The position numbers were made by a program, and so were the translations under genes. Below, piece by piece: positions 16,711 to 25,676 of a DNA stretch of 64,000 bases; positions within the stretch are counted from its first letter, which is position 1; each line of letters begins with the position of its first letter. The notes beneath the pieces are model-generated. The model saw only the letters and a list, made by a program, of their open reading frames with translations. It searched no databases and had not been told where the DNA came from. Source of the DNA: JAABQG01 sp963726365 (GTDB lineage: Bacteria > Pseudomonadota > Gammaproteobacteria > Burkholderiales > Burkholderiaceae_C); NCBI GenBank assembly GCA_963726365.1, contig CAVSCI010000007.1:1-64000 (forward strand), read 5' to 3'.

Positions 16711-17640
16711 GTGAATGAAAACAGGATTCAACGTTATGCCGTCATCGACGCCGGCACCAATTCGATCAAGTTCCACATGGCCGAGCGCCTGTCTGACGGA
16801 ACATGGAAAACCGTCGTGGACCGTGCCGAAGTCACTCGCATGGGCGAAGGCTTCGGGCAGGAGCGTGTGATCACACCGGCCGCGCTCGAGCGCGCGGTGA
16901 CGGCGATCCAGGGCATGGTCGATGAAGCAAAGCGGCACAACGTGCAAGCCCTCGCTGCAGTAGGCACGGCCGGCCTGCGCATCGCATCAAATGGCCCGGA
17001 CATCGTGGCCGCGATTGCCAGGCGCACCGGTGTGTCGATCGAGGTGATTTCCGGCGAGGACGAAGGCCGCTTGGCCTATCTGGGCGCGCGCTCCGGACTG
17101 GGTGCCTTCTCCGGCTCGCTGGTCGTGTTCGATACCGGTGGTGGCAGTTCGCAGTTCACTTTCGGGCACGGCTCCCGGGTGGATGAACGCTTCAGCGTAG
17201 AAGTCGGTGCAGTGAAGTACACCGAGCGCTTCCACTTGGACCAAGTTGTATCTCCCGAGACACTGCGTGACGCCAGGAACGCCATCGGCGCCGACCTGTC
17301 ACGCATCGACGGGCGCACGTCGCCCGACCAGCTCGTGGCCATGGGCGGCGTGGTGACCAACATCACCGCGGTCAAGCATCGGCTCGCGACCTACGATCCG
17401 ACTGTCGTGCAGGGCACCGTGCTCGACCGCGCCGAGATCGACCGGCAGATCGAGCTGTACCGGGCTCAGGATGCCGCCGCGCGGCGCACCATCGTCGGCC
17501 TGCAGCCCAAGCGCGAAGAAGTCATCCTGGCCGGCGCCTGCATCGTGCGCACGGTCATGGAGAAGCTGGGCAAGGAGACCCTCACCGTGAGCGATCGCGG
17601 CCTGCGCCATGGCGTGCTGGCCGAGCGTTTCGGAACCTGA
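16711..17640 (+). CDS. ppx: Ppx/GppA-type exopolyphosphatase
   Basis: The 309-residue protein of the ASKHA ATPase fold hydrolyses polyphosphate ends or pppGpp. Phosphate-binding loops are seen in AVIDAGTNSIKFHM (residues ~10-23) and VVFDTGGGSSQFTF (near 140). Further conserved blocks are SGEDEGRLAYLG and AMGGVVTN. It has only the catalytic core and lacks the C-terminal HD-like region of long E. coli Ppx, like the short Ppx enzymes. The start is the GTG at 16711, with GGAGAAA about eight bases upstream. It lies between the membrane protein and a CYTH-domain gene in a likely operon. Confidence 0.88.
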   Translation: MNENRIQRYAVIDAGTNSIKFHMAERLSDGTWKTVVDRAEVTRMGEGFGQERVITPAALERAVTAIQGMVDEAKRHNVQALAAVGTAGLRIASNGPDIVAAIARRTGVSIEVISGEDEGRLAYLGARSGLGAFSGSLVVFDTGGGSSQFTFGHGSRVDERFSVEVGAVKYTERFHLDQVVSPETLRDARNAIGADLSRIDGRTSPDQLVAMGGVVTNITAVKHRLATYDPTVVQGTVLDRAEIDRQIELYRAQDAAARRTIVGLQPKREEVILAGACIVRTVMEKLGKETLTVSDRGLRHGVLAERFGT

Positions 17641-17704
17641 CGTTCCTCAGTTCGCGAACAAGCAACGTTGAACCCGGCATATTTTTTATACATAGGAGAT
17701 AAAC

Positions 17705-18613
17705 ATGGCGACCGAAGCAGACACCAAGATCCCCGTACCCGCATCAGCGGCCAAGCGTGCGAAGCCAGCGACGGCCGCGAAGGCCGTAGCAGCCCTGCGG
17801 AAAGCCGCGGCCCCCCGGAGCGCGCCAAAGCCGGCCAAACCAGCACTGGCCAAACCTCTGTCTCGCGAGAAACTCGACGAAATGTTCAAGCTCGTGAAGG
17901 GTGCGACCAGCGTTGAACTGAAGTTGTCGGTGCCGGTCGGCGCCGGTAGCGCGACGGTGAAAGGCCTCGGATTCGACCCGGTCGAGGCGCAGCCACGGCA
18001 GGCCTTCTTCTTCGACACACCCGATCTCGCCTTGAACAAGGCCGGCGTCGTCGTTCGCGCGCGTCGGATTCAGGGCGGGGACGGCGATACGGTCGTCAAG
18101 CTGCGCCCGGTGGATCCATCCACTATCGATCCTGACCTTCGCCGCTCGGCGGCCTTCAAGATCGAGGTGGATGCGATGCCGGGCGGGTTCGTCTGCTCGG
18201 CATCGTTCAAGGGCACCTGCACCGGCCAGGAGGTCCGCGACGTGGCCTCGGGCGGAATGCCTTTGCGCAAGCTGTTTTCCAAGGAACAGCGCGCCTTTTA
18301 TGACGCGCACGCGCCGGCCGGTCTCACGATGGACAAACTGGTCCTCCTGGGTCCTACCTTCGTGCTCAAGGCCAAGCACCAGCCGAAGGCGAAGGAGTTT
18401 GACCGTCCGATCGCCCTGGAAGTGTGGATCTATCCGGATGGATCAATGATCATTGAAGTCTCCACCAAGTGCCTTCCGAAAGAGACCTACAAGGTCGTCT
18501 ACGACTTCAAGGACTACCTGACCCGAAACGGCATCGCGCTCCTCGTCGACCAATCGGCGAAGACCAAGACCGCACTGGAGTTCTATACCGCAAGGCTCAG
18601 GTCCGCCGGCTAA
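17705..18613 (+). CDS. CYTH-domain protein with Ala/Lys/Pro-rich N-terminus
   Basis: The first ~50 of 302 residues are low-complexity (Ala, Lys, Pro, Arg), resembling the basic tails of polyphosphate- or DNA-binding proteins. A CYTH (triphosphate tunnel) domain follows, with FFFDTPDLALNKAGVVVRARR and TVVKLRP. The hallmark ExExK at the start of the fold is present only as SVELK, with Ser in place of the first Glu, so metal-dependent catalysis may be altered or lost. CYTH proteins hydrolyse tripolyphosphate or thiamine triphosphate, make cAMP or bind polyphosphate. Its position after ppx fits a polyphosphate role. AGGAG lies just before the ATG. Confidence 0.75.
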   Translation: MATEADTKIPVPASAAKRAKPATAAKAVAALRKAAAPRSAPKPAKPALAKPLSREKLDEMFKLVKGATSVELKLSVPVGAGSATVKGLGFDPVEAQPRQAFFFDTPDLALNKAGVVVRARRIQGGDGDTVVKLRPVDPSTIDPDLRRSAAFKIEVDAMPGGFVCSASFKGTCTGQEVRDVASGGMPLRKLFSKEQRAFYDAHAPAGLTMDKLVLLGPTFVLKAKHQPKAKEFDRPIALEVWIYPDGSMIIEVSTKCLPKETYKVVYDFKDYLTRNGIALLVDQSAKTKTALEFYTARLRSAG

Positions 18614-18652
18614 GCGACCGCCAACGCCGACAGGAAACGGCAGAACCCCTGC

Positions 18653-20450
18653 GTGCCGAAGATCGACCCTCGCGTGCAACAACCGTCCGAAGAACCGGAG
18701 CGAACACCGCTCCCGAGCCAGCCCGCACTGCTGCGGGGCTGGCAGCGGTGGTTGCCGGGTTTGCAGACCCTGCGCGATTACGAGCTGGCCTGGTTACGCC
18801 ATGACATCGTGGCGGGCTTGGTGTTGACGACCATGCTGGTACCCGTCGGGATCGCCTATGCGGTGGCATCCGGCGTGCCGGGCATCTATGGCCTGTATGC
18901 GACCATCGTTCCGCTGCTGGCCTATGCGCTGTTTGGTCCCAGTCGCATCCTGGTGCTGGGCCCGGATTCGTCGCTGGCGGCGGTGATTCTGGCGGTGATC
19001 CTGCCGCTGTCCGGTGGTGACCCTCATCGTGCCATCGCCCTGGCCGCCGCTATGGCCGTCGTGTCGGGACTCGTGTGCATCGTGGCCGGCCTGGCGCGCC
19101 TGGGCTTCATCACCGAGCTGCTCTCCAAGCCGATCCGCTACGGCTACATGAACGGCATCGCGCTCACCGTGCTGATCAGCCAGTTGCCGAAGCTGTTCGG
19201 CTTTTCGGTCGAGAGTGACGGATTGCTGCAAGACCTGGTGGCTATTCCCAAAGCCATACTGGACGGAATGACCCACTGGATCACGTTCAGCGTTGGCGCC
19301 GGCACCCTGGCCGCGATCCTGCTGCTCAAGCGCCGCCCGCGCCTGCCGGGCATCCTGCTCGCCGTGGTGGGTGCCACCGTTGTCGTGGGGGTGCTGGACC
19401 TTGGCGCAAACGCCGGGGTGCCGGTGCTGGGTTCGCTGCCGCAAGGTCTGCCGGCGTTCGCCTTCCCCTGGATCACCAGCGCGGATATCGTCCCGGTGCT
19501 GATCGGCGGTTGTGCCGTCGCGCTGGTTTCGTTCGCCGACACCAGCGTGTTGTCGCGCGTCTATGCGGCCAGGACCCGGACCTGGGTCGACCCGAACCAG
19601 GAGATGGTGGGGCTTGGCGTTGCCAATCTGGCCGCCGGGCTGTTTCAGGGCTTTCCCATCAGCAGCTCGTTCCTCACGCACGCCGGTGGCGGAGGCAGCG
19701 GGCGCCAGAACGCAGCTGACCGGCGTGGTCGGCGCACTGGCCGTCGCACTGTTGCTGGTCGCGGCGCCCACGCTGCTGCAGAACCTGCCGACCAGCGCCC
19801 TGGCCGCTGTCGTGATCGCGTCGGCCATCGGCCTGATCGAGGTCACCGACCTGCGGCGCATCTATCGCATCCAGCGCTGGGAGTTCTGGCTGTCGCTTGC
19901 CTGCACCGCCGGCGTTGCAGTCCTGGGCGCGATTCCCGGCATCGGCCTGGCCATCGTCATGGCGGTCATCGAGTTTCTGTGGGATGGCTGGCGCCCCTAC
20001 TCCGCGGTGCTGGGCCGCGCCGACGGTGTGAAGGGCTACCACGACATCAGCCGCTATCCCGATGCGCGCCGGATCCCCGGCCTGGTGCTGTTCCGCTGGG
20101 ATGCGCCCCTTTTCTTTGCCAACGCCGAGTGGTTCCACGACCGCGTGCAGGACGCGATTGCAACATCGCCGACCCCGGTACGCTGGGTGGTGGTCGCCGC
20201 GGAGCCGGTCACCAGTGTGGACGTGACCTCCGCCGACATGCTGGCCGAACTGGACGAGCAATTGCAGGCCGCCGGCATCGAGCTGTGCTTTGCCGCGATG
20301 AAGGACCCGGTCAAGGACAAGCTGAAGCGGTTTGGCCTTTTTTCACGGCTGGGCGAAGAGACCTTTTTCCCGACCGTGGGCTCGGCCGTCAGCAGTTACC
20401 TCAAGACGCACCCGGTGGAATGGGATGACTGGGAGGACCGGATTCCCTGA
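18653..20450 (+). pseudogene. SulP-family anion transporter, second copy, with a frameshift
   Basis: The gene starts at a GTG (18653) and encodes a paralogue of the first SulP protein, with PVGIAYAVASGVPGIYGLYAT in the transporter core. At about 19670 the frame breaks. The paralogue continues SISSSASRTPVAEAAGART, whereas here the first frame gives SSSFLTHAGGGG and the next frame gives SSRTPVAEAAGART. One extra T in TCGTTCCTC (19670-19671) explains it; the total length is 3n+1. The rest, including the STAS domain ending at 20450, is intact. This is either a recent inactivating mutation or a sequencing error, since no other damage is visible. Confidence 0.85.
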
Positions 20451-20474
20451 ATTCGTGGATCGCGCAAGCACGCT

Positions 20475-21854
20475 TCATTTCATGAACAACAGGTAGTTGA
20501 GTAGCAGGGCCGTGATCAGCGCCCCGGCCATGGGCACGCTGGTGCGCTTGACCAGCACGAAGGGCGAAATCTTCGCGATGCCGGAGCAGGCAATGATCAC
20601 GGCCGCAATCGGCGACACGGTTCGGCCAATGCTGGAGGCGAGTTGCATCGGCAGCAGCATGGTGACCGCGGGCACGCCAAACTTTGCCGCCACGGCGGGT
20701 GCCAGGGTCGAAAAGCTCAGGAAGGCCGCGTTGCCGGAGCCCATGATGACGGAAGCCACCACGATGAGACCGACCATCACCAGCGTCATCAGGCCGCTGC
20801 CGATGCCGGCATTGCTGGCCGAATGCAGCAAGGTGTCGATCGCGCCGATGGCCTTCAAGGATTCGGCAAAGAACTCGGCACAAACGATGAGCGCCACCAC
20901 CGGGCCGAACACCTTGCCCATCCCGTCGAGGAAGCTGGAAAAACCGGCCAGCGAGGTGCGCACGTCGCGCGAGCGCAGCAGCTCGCACGCCATGCCGGCA
21001 AATACCGACAGCAGCATCGCAACCTCCACGCTCATCTTGATATTGCTGACCAGCAGCTTGGAGAAAGTCATCATCAGCACGAACGGGATGATCGGCAGCA
21101 GTGCGTACCAGGTGGGCGCCTCGACCTCGCCGGCTCTCTTCTCGTCGAGTTCCGCCGATTCGCCGCGATGCTGCGCCGGGTCCCAGCCATCCCGGCGATC
21201 ACAGAAGCGCTGCCAGAAGAAGTGCAGCACCATGGTCACCAGCAGCATCGGCGCCACCAGCCAGATCTGGTGGTCGACGAAGTAGCTGGTCGGATCCAGC
21301 CCCGACTGGCCCGCCGAGAAGATTGCGTTGGTCTGGGTCGGGCCGATCTCGAACGACTGGGAAGTGGCGATCACGCCGCAGGCCGAAGCCGGGCTGATGC
21401 CGAGATTGCGCATGATGGGGTACATGGTCACCATCAGCAACAGGCCCAGGCCGGTGGCCGAAGTGACGAACAGCGACACAAAAACGGCCACCAGGTAGCA
21501 GACCGAGAGCATCAGGTAGCTCGACTGGATGCCCGCGATGGGCTTGACCGCCACCCGAACCAGCGCCTGCGACGCGCCGATGTGCGACATGTAGGTGGCA
21601 AAGCCGGCCACCAGCATGATGGTGAGACCCAGTCCGGCCGCCCGGGACGAGAAGATGCCCTTGAACACCTCGAACAGGTCGAACAGGGCAAAGCCGGTGC
21701 TTTTCTTCGCTTCCAGGATCGGATGGATTCCCGCAAAGTACGCCATCGCGAAGATGGCCATGCCGGCCAAGGCCAGGACGGCCTGCGGATTGAAGTCCTT
21801 GATGATGCCGTACACCACGGCGACCAGTACCAGTCCGACAAAGATGAGTTCCAC
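20475..21854 (-). CDS. DcuC-family C4-dicarboxylate transporter
   Basis: The 459-residue inner-membrane protein has about 12 membrane segments and the DcuC layout. Conserved features include ATSQSFEIGPTQTNAIFSAG in the first half and ASSIGRTVSPIAAVIIACSG in the second. DcuC carriers exchange or export C4-dicarboxylates such as succinate and fumarate, mainly under anaerobic conditions. That would suit the fumarate reductase encoded 11 kb away, although the two are not adjacent and other dicarboxylates are possible. It is convergent with the frameshifted SulP gene and divergent from the N-formylglutamate amidohydrolase gene. Confidence 0.88.
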   Translation of the reverse strand: MELIFVGLVLVAVVYGIIKDFNPQAVLALAGMAIFAMAYFAGIHPILEAKKSTGFALFDLFEVFKGIFSSRAAGLGLTIMLVAGFATYMSHIGASQALVRVAVKPIAGIQSSYLMLSVCYLVAVFVSLFVTSATGLGLLLMVTMYPIMRNLGISPASACGVIATSQSFEIGPTQTNAIFSAGQSGLDPTSYFVDHQIWLVAPMLLVTMVLHFFWQRFCDRRDGWDPAQHRGESAELDEKRAGEVEAPTWYALLPIIPFVLMMTFSKLLVSNIKMSVEVAMLLSVFAGMACELLRSRDVRTSLAGFSSFLDGMGKVFGPVVALIVCAEFFAESLKAIGAIDTLLHSASNAGIGSGLMTLVMVGLIVVASVIMGSGNAAFLSFSTLAPAVAAKFGVPAVTMLLPMQLASSIGRTVSPIAAVIIACSGIAKISPFVLVKRTSVPMAGALITALLLNYLLFMK

Positions 21855-22208
21855 ACCAGGCTCCCGAAAGATTCTTGAAGAGACCCGGCTTCAGGCCTCG
21901 CTACCTTGCTTTCCTCGCCATGATCGCAACAATCGGCGTCGACTGGTTCATCCTATTGGAAAAAAACCAGCCTGGCAAAAAAATCCTCTGAAGCGTCCCG
22001 AACGAACGGCAGCGCACGAGCGCGCGGCATTGACCTGCCGCAGGCAAAGCAGGGCAGCCGCCACGGCAGGCAGGGAAGAATTGAGTCTTTTGACGGGCGT
22101 CACATTGACAATCCACTACCGCCCCGCGACAGTACTTCGATCTTCAGCTCGCAAGGAATGCGAGTCTTGTCTGGCATTTGAAAATTTGAAACAGGAGGGG
22201 CGTTGGAC
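21855..22208. other. 354-base intergenic region between divergent genes
   Basis: No gene, tRNA or repeat is recognised. It is somewhat AT-richer than its surroundings and must hold promoters for dcuC (minus) and the amidohydrolase gene (plus). I could not place convincing -35/-10 pairs. AGGAGGGG at 22193-22200 is the ribosome binding site of the rightward gene. Confidence 0.5.
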
Positions 22209-23297
22209 ATGGACACGACGATCGACTGGATCCCGGCTGGGCAATCGTATGACTTCGATGAACTCGTGTTCTGGCAGGGCAAGGGCACCGTTGCGTTCAG
22301 TGCAGTGGCAACGCGCATCGACACCATCGTGCTCGGCCCCCATGCAGGGGCGCGTTTTCCGGCGGAGCTGCAACCGTTTGTCGATCCCGCCTTGACGCGG
22401 CGCAAGCAATACGACTACTCGGACGTGATCACCAGCCCCCTGGGCCGTGCCTGGGCGGCAGCCGACCCCGGCGTCGTCTTTGTCGAATGTCCGCATGCTC
22501 GCGTGGTGCTCGATCCCAACCGCGCACCGCCGGCCGACGCGATGGCGGGCCTGCGCGCATTTTTCGACCGGTTCCAACGCCAACGCGGCGGTGAAAGCGT
22601 CGGCTTCGCCGGCGTGGATGCCATCCGCCCGATCACCTTCTCGGGTGAAACCGTGCTGCGCCAGCCGGCGAGCGAAGCCGAGTGGGCGGCGCTGGCCGGC
22701 GCCCTGGCCGCGGCGCGCCGGTTGGGCCACGATGCGTATCGCAGCGCCTGCAACCATGTCGTCGAGACGGTGCTCAATGCGCGCCCAAGGGATGCCGCGC
22801 TGGTCGTGGTGGGCCTGCACGACACCATGAACACGAAGATGCGCGCTGACGGCGCCCTGGTGGTGGAACGTCCGGTGGCCGACCGGCTGCCCGCGCTGGT
22901 CAATTTCGGCAACAAAGGCGATGCGCAGGGGGAGTTCGTGTCGGAGCCACTGTCGCTGGGCGCTGCGGAAATGCGTCGCATTGCCAAGGCTTGGGCGCAG
23001 GGGTTCAAACTGGGTTCCGACGCCCAAGCCGCCGCCATCTCCCTAAACCACCCCTACAAAGGCGGCTACGAAATCGGGCACTACGGCGCGCTCCTCGCGG
23101 CGCTCCAGCGGCCACGCGTTGGCGCGTTCCAGGTCGAGTTCCTGCGCGAAGCGCTGCTGGGCCCGCGTGCCACTGGACATCTGCAGCAGCCCGGCGCCGA
23201 CTGGCCGGAGGTGGACCCGTCCCATCTCGATGGAATCGTCGCCGCGCTGGTTGCTGCCGGCCATTGCCTGCGCACGCCTCACTCCCCGTTGCTTTAG
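22209..23297 (+). CDS. N-formylglutamate amidohydrolase-family protein
   Basis: The 362-residue protein resembles HutG-type N-formylglutamate deformylases, zinc enzymes that release formate and glutamate at the end of one histidine-degradation route. Indicative segments are VFVECPHARVVLDPNR, VVVGLHDTMNTKM and the C-terminal NHPYKGGYEIGHYG. It is longer than typical family members (~260-280 residues) because of an N-terminal region (DWIPAGQSYDFDELVF). No other hut genes are nearby, so the true substrate may be another formyl or acyl amino acid. ATG 22209 has AGGAGGGG eight bases upstream. Confidence 0.7.
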   Translation: MDTTIDWIPAGQSYDFDELVFWQGKGTVAFSAVATRIDTIVLGPHAGARFPAELQPFVDPALTRRKQYDYSDVITSPLGRAWAAADPGVVFVECPHARVVLDPNRAPPADAMAGLRAFFDRFQRQRGGESVGFAGVDAIRPITFSGETVLRQPASEAEWAALAGALAAARRLGHDAYRSACNHVVETVLNARPRDAALVVVGLHDTMNTKMRADGALVVERPVADRLPALVNFGNKGDAQGEFVSEPLSLGAAEMRRIAKAWAQGFKLGSDAQAAAISLNHPYKGGYEIGHYGALLAALQRPRVGAFQVEFLREALLGPRATGHLQQPGADWPEVDPSHLDGIVAALVAAGHCLRTPHSPLL

Positions 23298-23429
23298 ACG
23301 ATAGAATTTCCTGCCGGGCGCGCTATGGCAGGGTTTTGACGGGCGTCGTCCGGGCCGACATCATCTGCCGAAATCAGTTCCCTGCCGTGCCTCAACGGCA
23401 AGCTGTACAACCTCATCAAGGAGTCCCCC

Positions 23430-24239
23430 GTGGACATGCAATCACTTCAAAACTTCCTTAGCACGACGGTCTCCGAACTGGCGATCAAGGTGCTGGCCGC
23501 CATTGCCTTCTGGATCGTCGGTCGCTGGCTGATCGGGCGCGTCATCGCGATGATGCAGGCGGCGATGAACCGCAACCACGTCGATCCGACGCTGACCAAA
23601 TACCTCGGCTCGATCATTGCCATCGCGTTGAACATTGCGTTGGTGCTGGGCATCCTGGGGTACTTCGGCATCCAGACCACCTCGTTCGCGGCAATGCTGG
23701 CCGGTGCCGGCGTGGCGATCGGGGCAGCCTGGAGCGGATTGCTCGGCAACTTCGCTGCCGGCGCCTTCATGCTGATCCTGCGGCCCTTCAAGGTGGGTGA
23801 TTTCGTCAGCATTGGCGGCGTGGTCGGCACCATCCGTGAGCTCGGCCTGTTCGGCACCACCGTGGTGACCCCTGACAACGTGTTCACCATCGTTGGCAAC
23901 GGCAAAATCTTCGGCGACACCATCCAGAACTTCTCCGTGCTGCCGGAGCGGCGCGTCGAGCGCGTGGCGCAGCTGGCCGGCAGCGTGGATCCGCTCGACG
24001 CCATCGCGCGCCTCAAGGCTGCTGTCGCGCTGATCCCCAACGTCTCCAAGACCATGCCGCCGGAAGTCAACCTGCTCGACATCAAGCTGGAAGGCCCGCA
24101 GATTGCCGTGCGCCCCTATACCCACACCGACCACTACTGGCAGGTTTACTTCGACACCAACGAGGCCATCGTGCGGGTCTGCAAAGAAGCCGGGTGGCCA
24201 TCGCCATCGGCCCTGCACCGCTTCAAACAGGTCGAATAA
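23430..24239 (+). CDS. mscS: Small-conductance mechanosensitive channel, MscS family
   Basis: The 269-residue protein has three N-terminal membrane segments, the last being the Gly/Ala-rich pore helix (LAGAGVAIGAAWSGLLGNFAAG). The cytoplasmic beta domain follows, with RPFKVGDFV and PDNVFTIVGNGKI. It opens under membrane tension and protects against hypo-osmotic shock. AAGGAG lies six bases before the GTG at 23430, which is preferred over the ATG at 23436. The gene appears to be a single-gene unit and is convergent with the porin gene. Confidence 0.93.
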   Translation: MDMQSLQNFLSTTVSELAIKVLAAIAFWIVGRWLIGRVIAMMQAAMNRNHVDPTLTKYLGSIIAIALNIALVLGILGYFGIQTTSFAAMLAGAGVAIGAAWSGLLGNFAAGAFMLILRPFKVGDFVSIGGVVGTIRELGLFGTTVVTPDNVFTIVGNGKIFGDTIQNFSVLPERRVERVAQLAGSVDPLDAIARLKAAVALIPNVSKTMPPEVNLLDIKLEGPQIAVRPYTHTDHYWQVYFDTNEAIVRVCKEAGWPSPSALHRFKQVE

Positions 24240-24293
24240 AGGAAACTCGGGCACCCGGCCTGACCCGCACAGGGTCCGGCTTTGCGCCGGGCT

Positions 24294-25577
24294 TTATTTG
24301 AGCTCGAACGGATAGTTCAGGATGATCCGGTAATTCTCGGTTCTGGCGCCTGAAGTCGGGACCAGAACACCCGCCCGCATGCGAATCCACAAGGGCTGCA
24401 CCCATTTCGGCCAGCTCTTGTCATTGAAGCGGTAGTTCAGGTCAAGGTCGTATTCGGTCGAATTCGCCAGTGCCGCCCCGCTTGACGGATTGATCGCATC
24501 CCATCCCGTGGCAATCTGCCCGCCCAGCGTCAGGCCCGGCAGTTCGATCCCCTTGAAGTCGTAGGTAGCGCCAACCAATACGGCCTTCTGGCCAGCATCG
24601 TAGAAGTCCTTGATGAGCATCGAGGTGTAGCCCGCCCATGATGAGTAGGGCGTGCGAAGACTGGAGTTGCGCCCGGTCTGGTTGTAGCCGAGTGTCCCGG
24701 TCAGGCCACCTGAGGTCAGATCGGCCTTCACGCCGCCATAGCCGACCGAGAACGTACCGATCGAATCGATGCCGTTGCTGCTTTGATAGATCGTCTGTGC
24801 GCCCAGACGCAGTTTGCTCCCCCCGGACAATGCCAAAGTCCACGCCGCATCAGCATAGGTCGAGTTGAGAACGTCAGGCACTTGATAAGTCGAAAAACGC
24901 AGGACCAGATCCTTGACCGGCTCGCCCTTCAAACCCAGCAGCCACATCCCCGAGTCGACGCTGGAGGGCGCACCGGCCACCTCCGACATGCTGACGAAGG
25001 TGGTGGCGTTGCGCGTCTTCTCGGCACTCAGGTAGCCGGCGAAGTAGTCCACGCCTGCAAGTTTTCCGGTGAGCGCGCCACCTTCAAAGGTGTTGGGCGT
25101 CATGCGGTTGTCCTGCAGGTTCACCTCGGGCTGATTGACTTCGAAGCGCCCGCCGGTCAACGTCTGCTCGAACAACTTGAGCGCCACATAAGACTGGCCA
25201 AGAACCGAGTAGCCGTCTTGCGTCGCAGTCAGCAGATTGCTGCCAGGTGCGTCGGCCGGCGCCCACAGGGGCTGCGAAGTGTAGGCGGTCAGACCGAAGC
25301 TGAAAACGTCGCCCAGCCAGCCCGACTGGTAGTCCAGCCAGCCGCCGATGGCCCAGGCCTGATTGGCGTTCTTCGGCGCGGGGTTGAGCTTGTCGAAAAA
25401 GTAGGTTCTCAGTTGCAACGTGACCTTGCTGTCGCGCACAAGCATGTTTTCCAGCGCGCTGCCTTCATCGGCGGCCAGGGCCGCGCCGGGCAGGCTCATC
25501 GCTACCAGCGTTAACCATGCCGCAGCGACAAAAGGGCTGGACTTCGGGCGGTGGGCAGGGGGCGTCAGCGGCAGCAT
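24294..25577 (-). CDS. OprD-family outer membrane porin
   Basis: The 427-residue precursor has a signal peptide ending near AALA-ADEG (about residue 36). A beta-barrel follows, with alternating aromatic/hydrophobic strands, characteristic openings LQLRTYFFDKLN and QAWAIGGWLDYQSGW, and the NLQDNRMTPNTFEG block. OprD porins take up amino acids, peptides or small aromatic acids. The protein ends NYPFELK rather than in the usual C-terminal Phe, so the barrel end is slightly unusual. The gene is divergent from dinB, and the start regions of the two genes are close together. Confidence 0.85.
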   Translation of the reverse strand: MLPLTPPAHRPKSSPFVAAAWLTLVAMSLPGAALAADEGSALENMLVRDSKVTLQLRTYFFDKLNPAPKNANQAWAIGGWLDYQSGWLGDVFSFGLTAYTSQPLWAPADAPGSNLLTATQDGYSVLGQSYVALKLFEQTLTGGRFEVNQPEVNLQDNRMTPNTFEGGALTGKLAGVDYFAGYLSAEKTRNATTFVSMSEVAGAPSSVDSGMWLLGLKGEPVKDLVLRFSTYQVPDVLNSTYADAAWTLALSGGSKLRLGAQTIYQSSNGIDSIGTFSVGYGGVKADLTSGGLTGTLGYNQTGRNSSLRTPYSSWAGYTSMLIKDFYDAGQKAVLVGATYDFKGIELPGLTLGGQIATGWDAINPSSGAALANSTEYDLDLNYRFNDKSWPKWVQPLWIRMRAGVLVPTSGARTENYRIILNYPFELK

Positions 25578-25676
25578 CTTGAACCTCGGCGGTGTCCGGA
25601 CATTGTAGATAATGGTTCACTTCGGGCACCTGTTTTCCGACCCGCTGTGACCCATTTGCCACGCTATGCTTGCCAG

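Noticed and set aside
24276..24300. CCGGC/GCCGG hairpin between convergent mscS and oprD as a terminator
   Set aside because: Short stem with a broken T-run; support is too weak.
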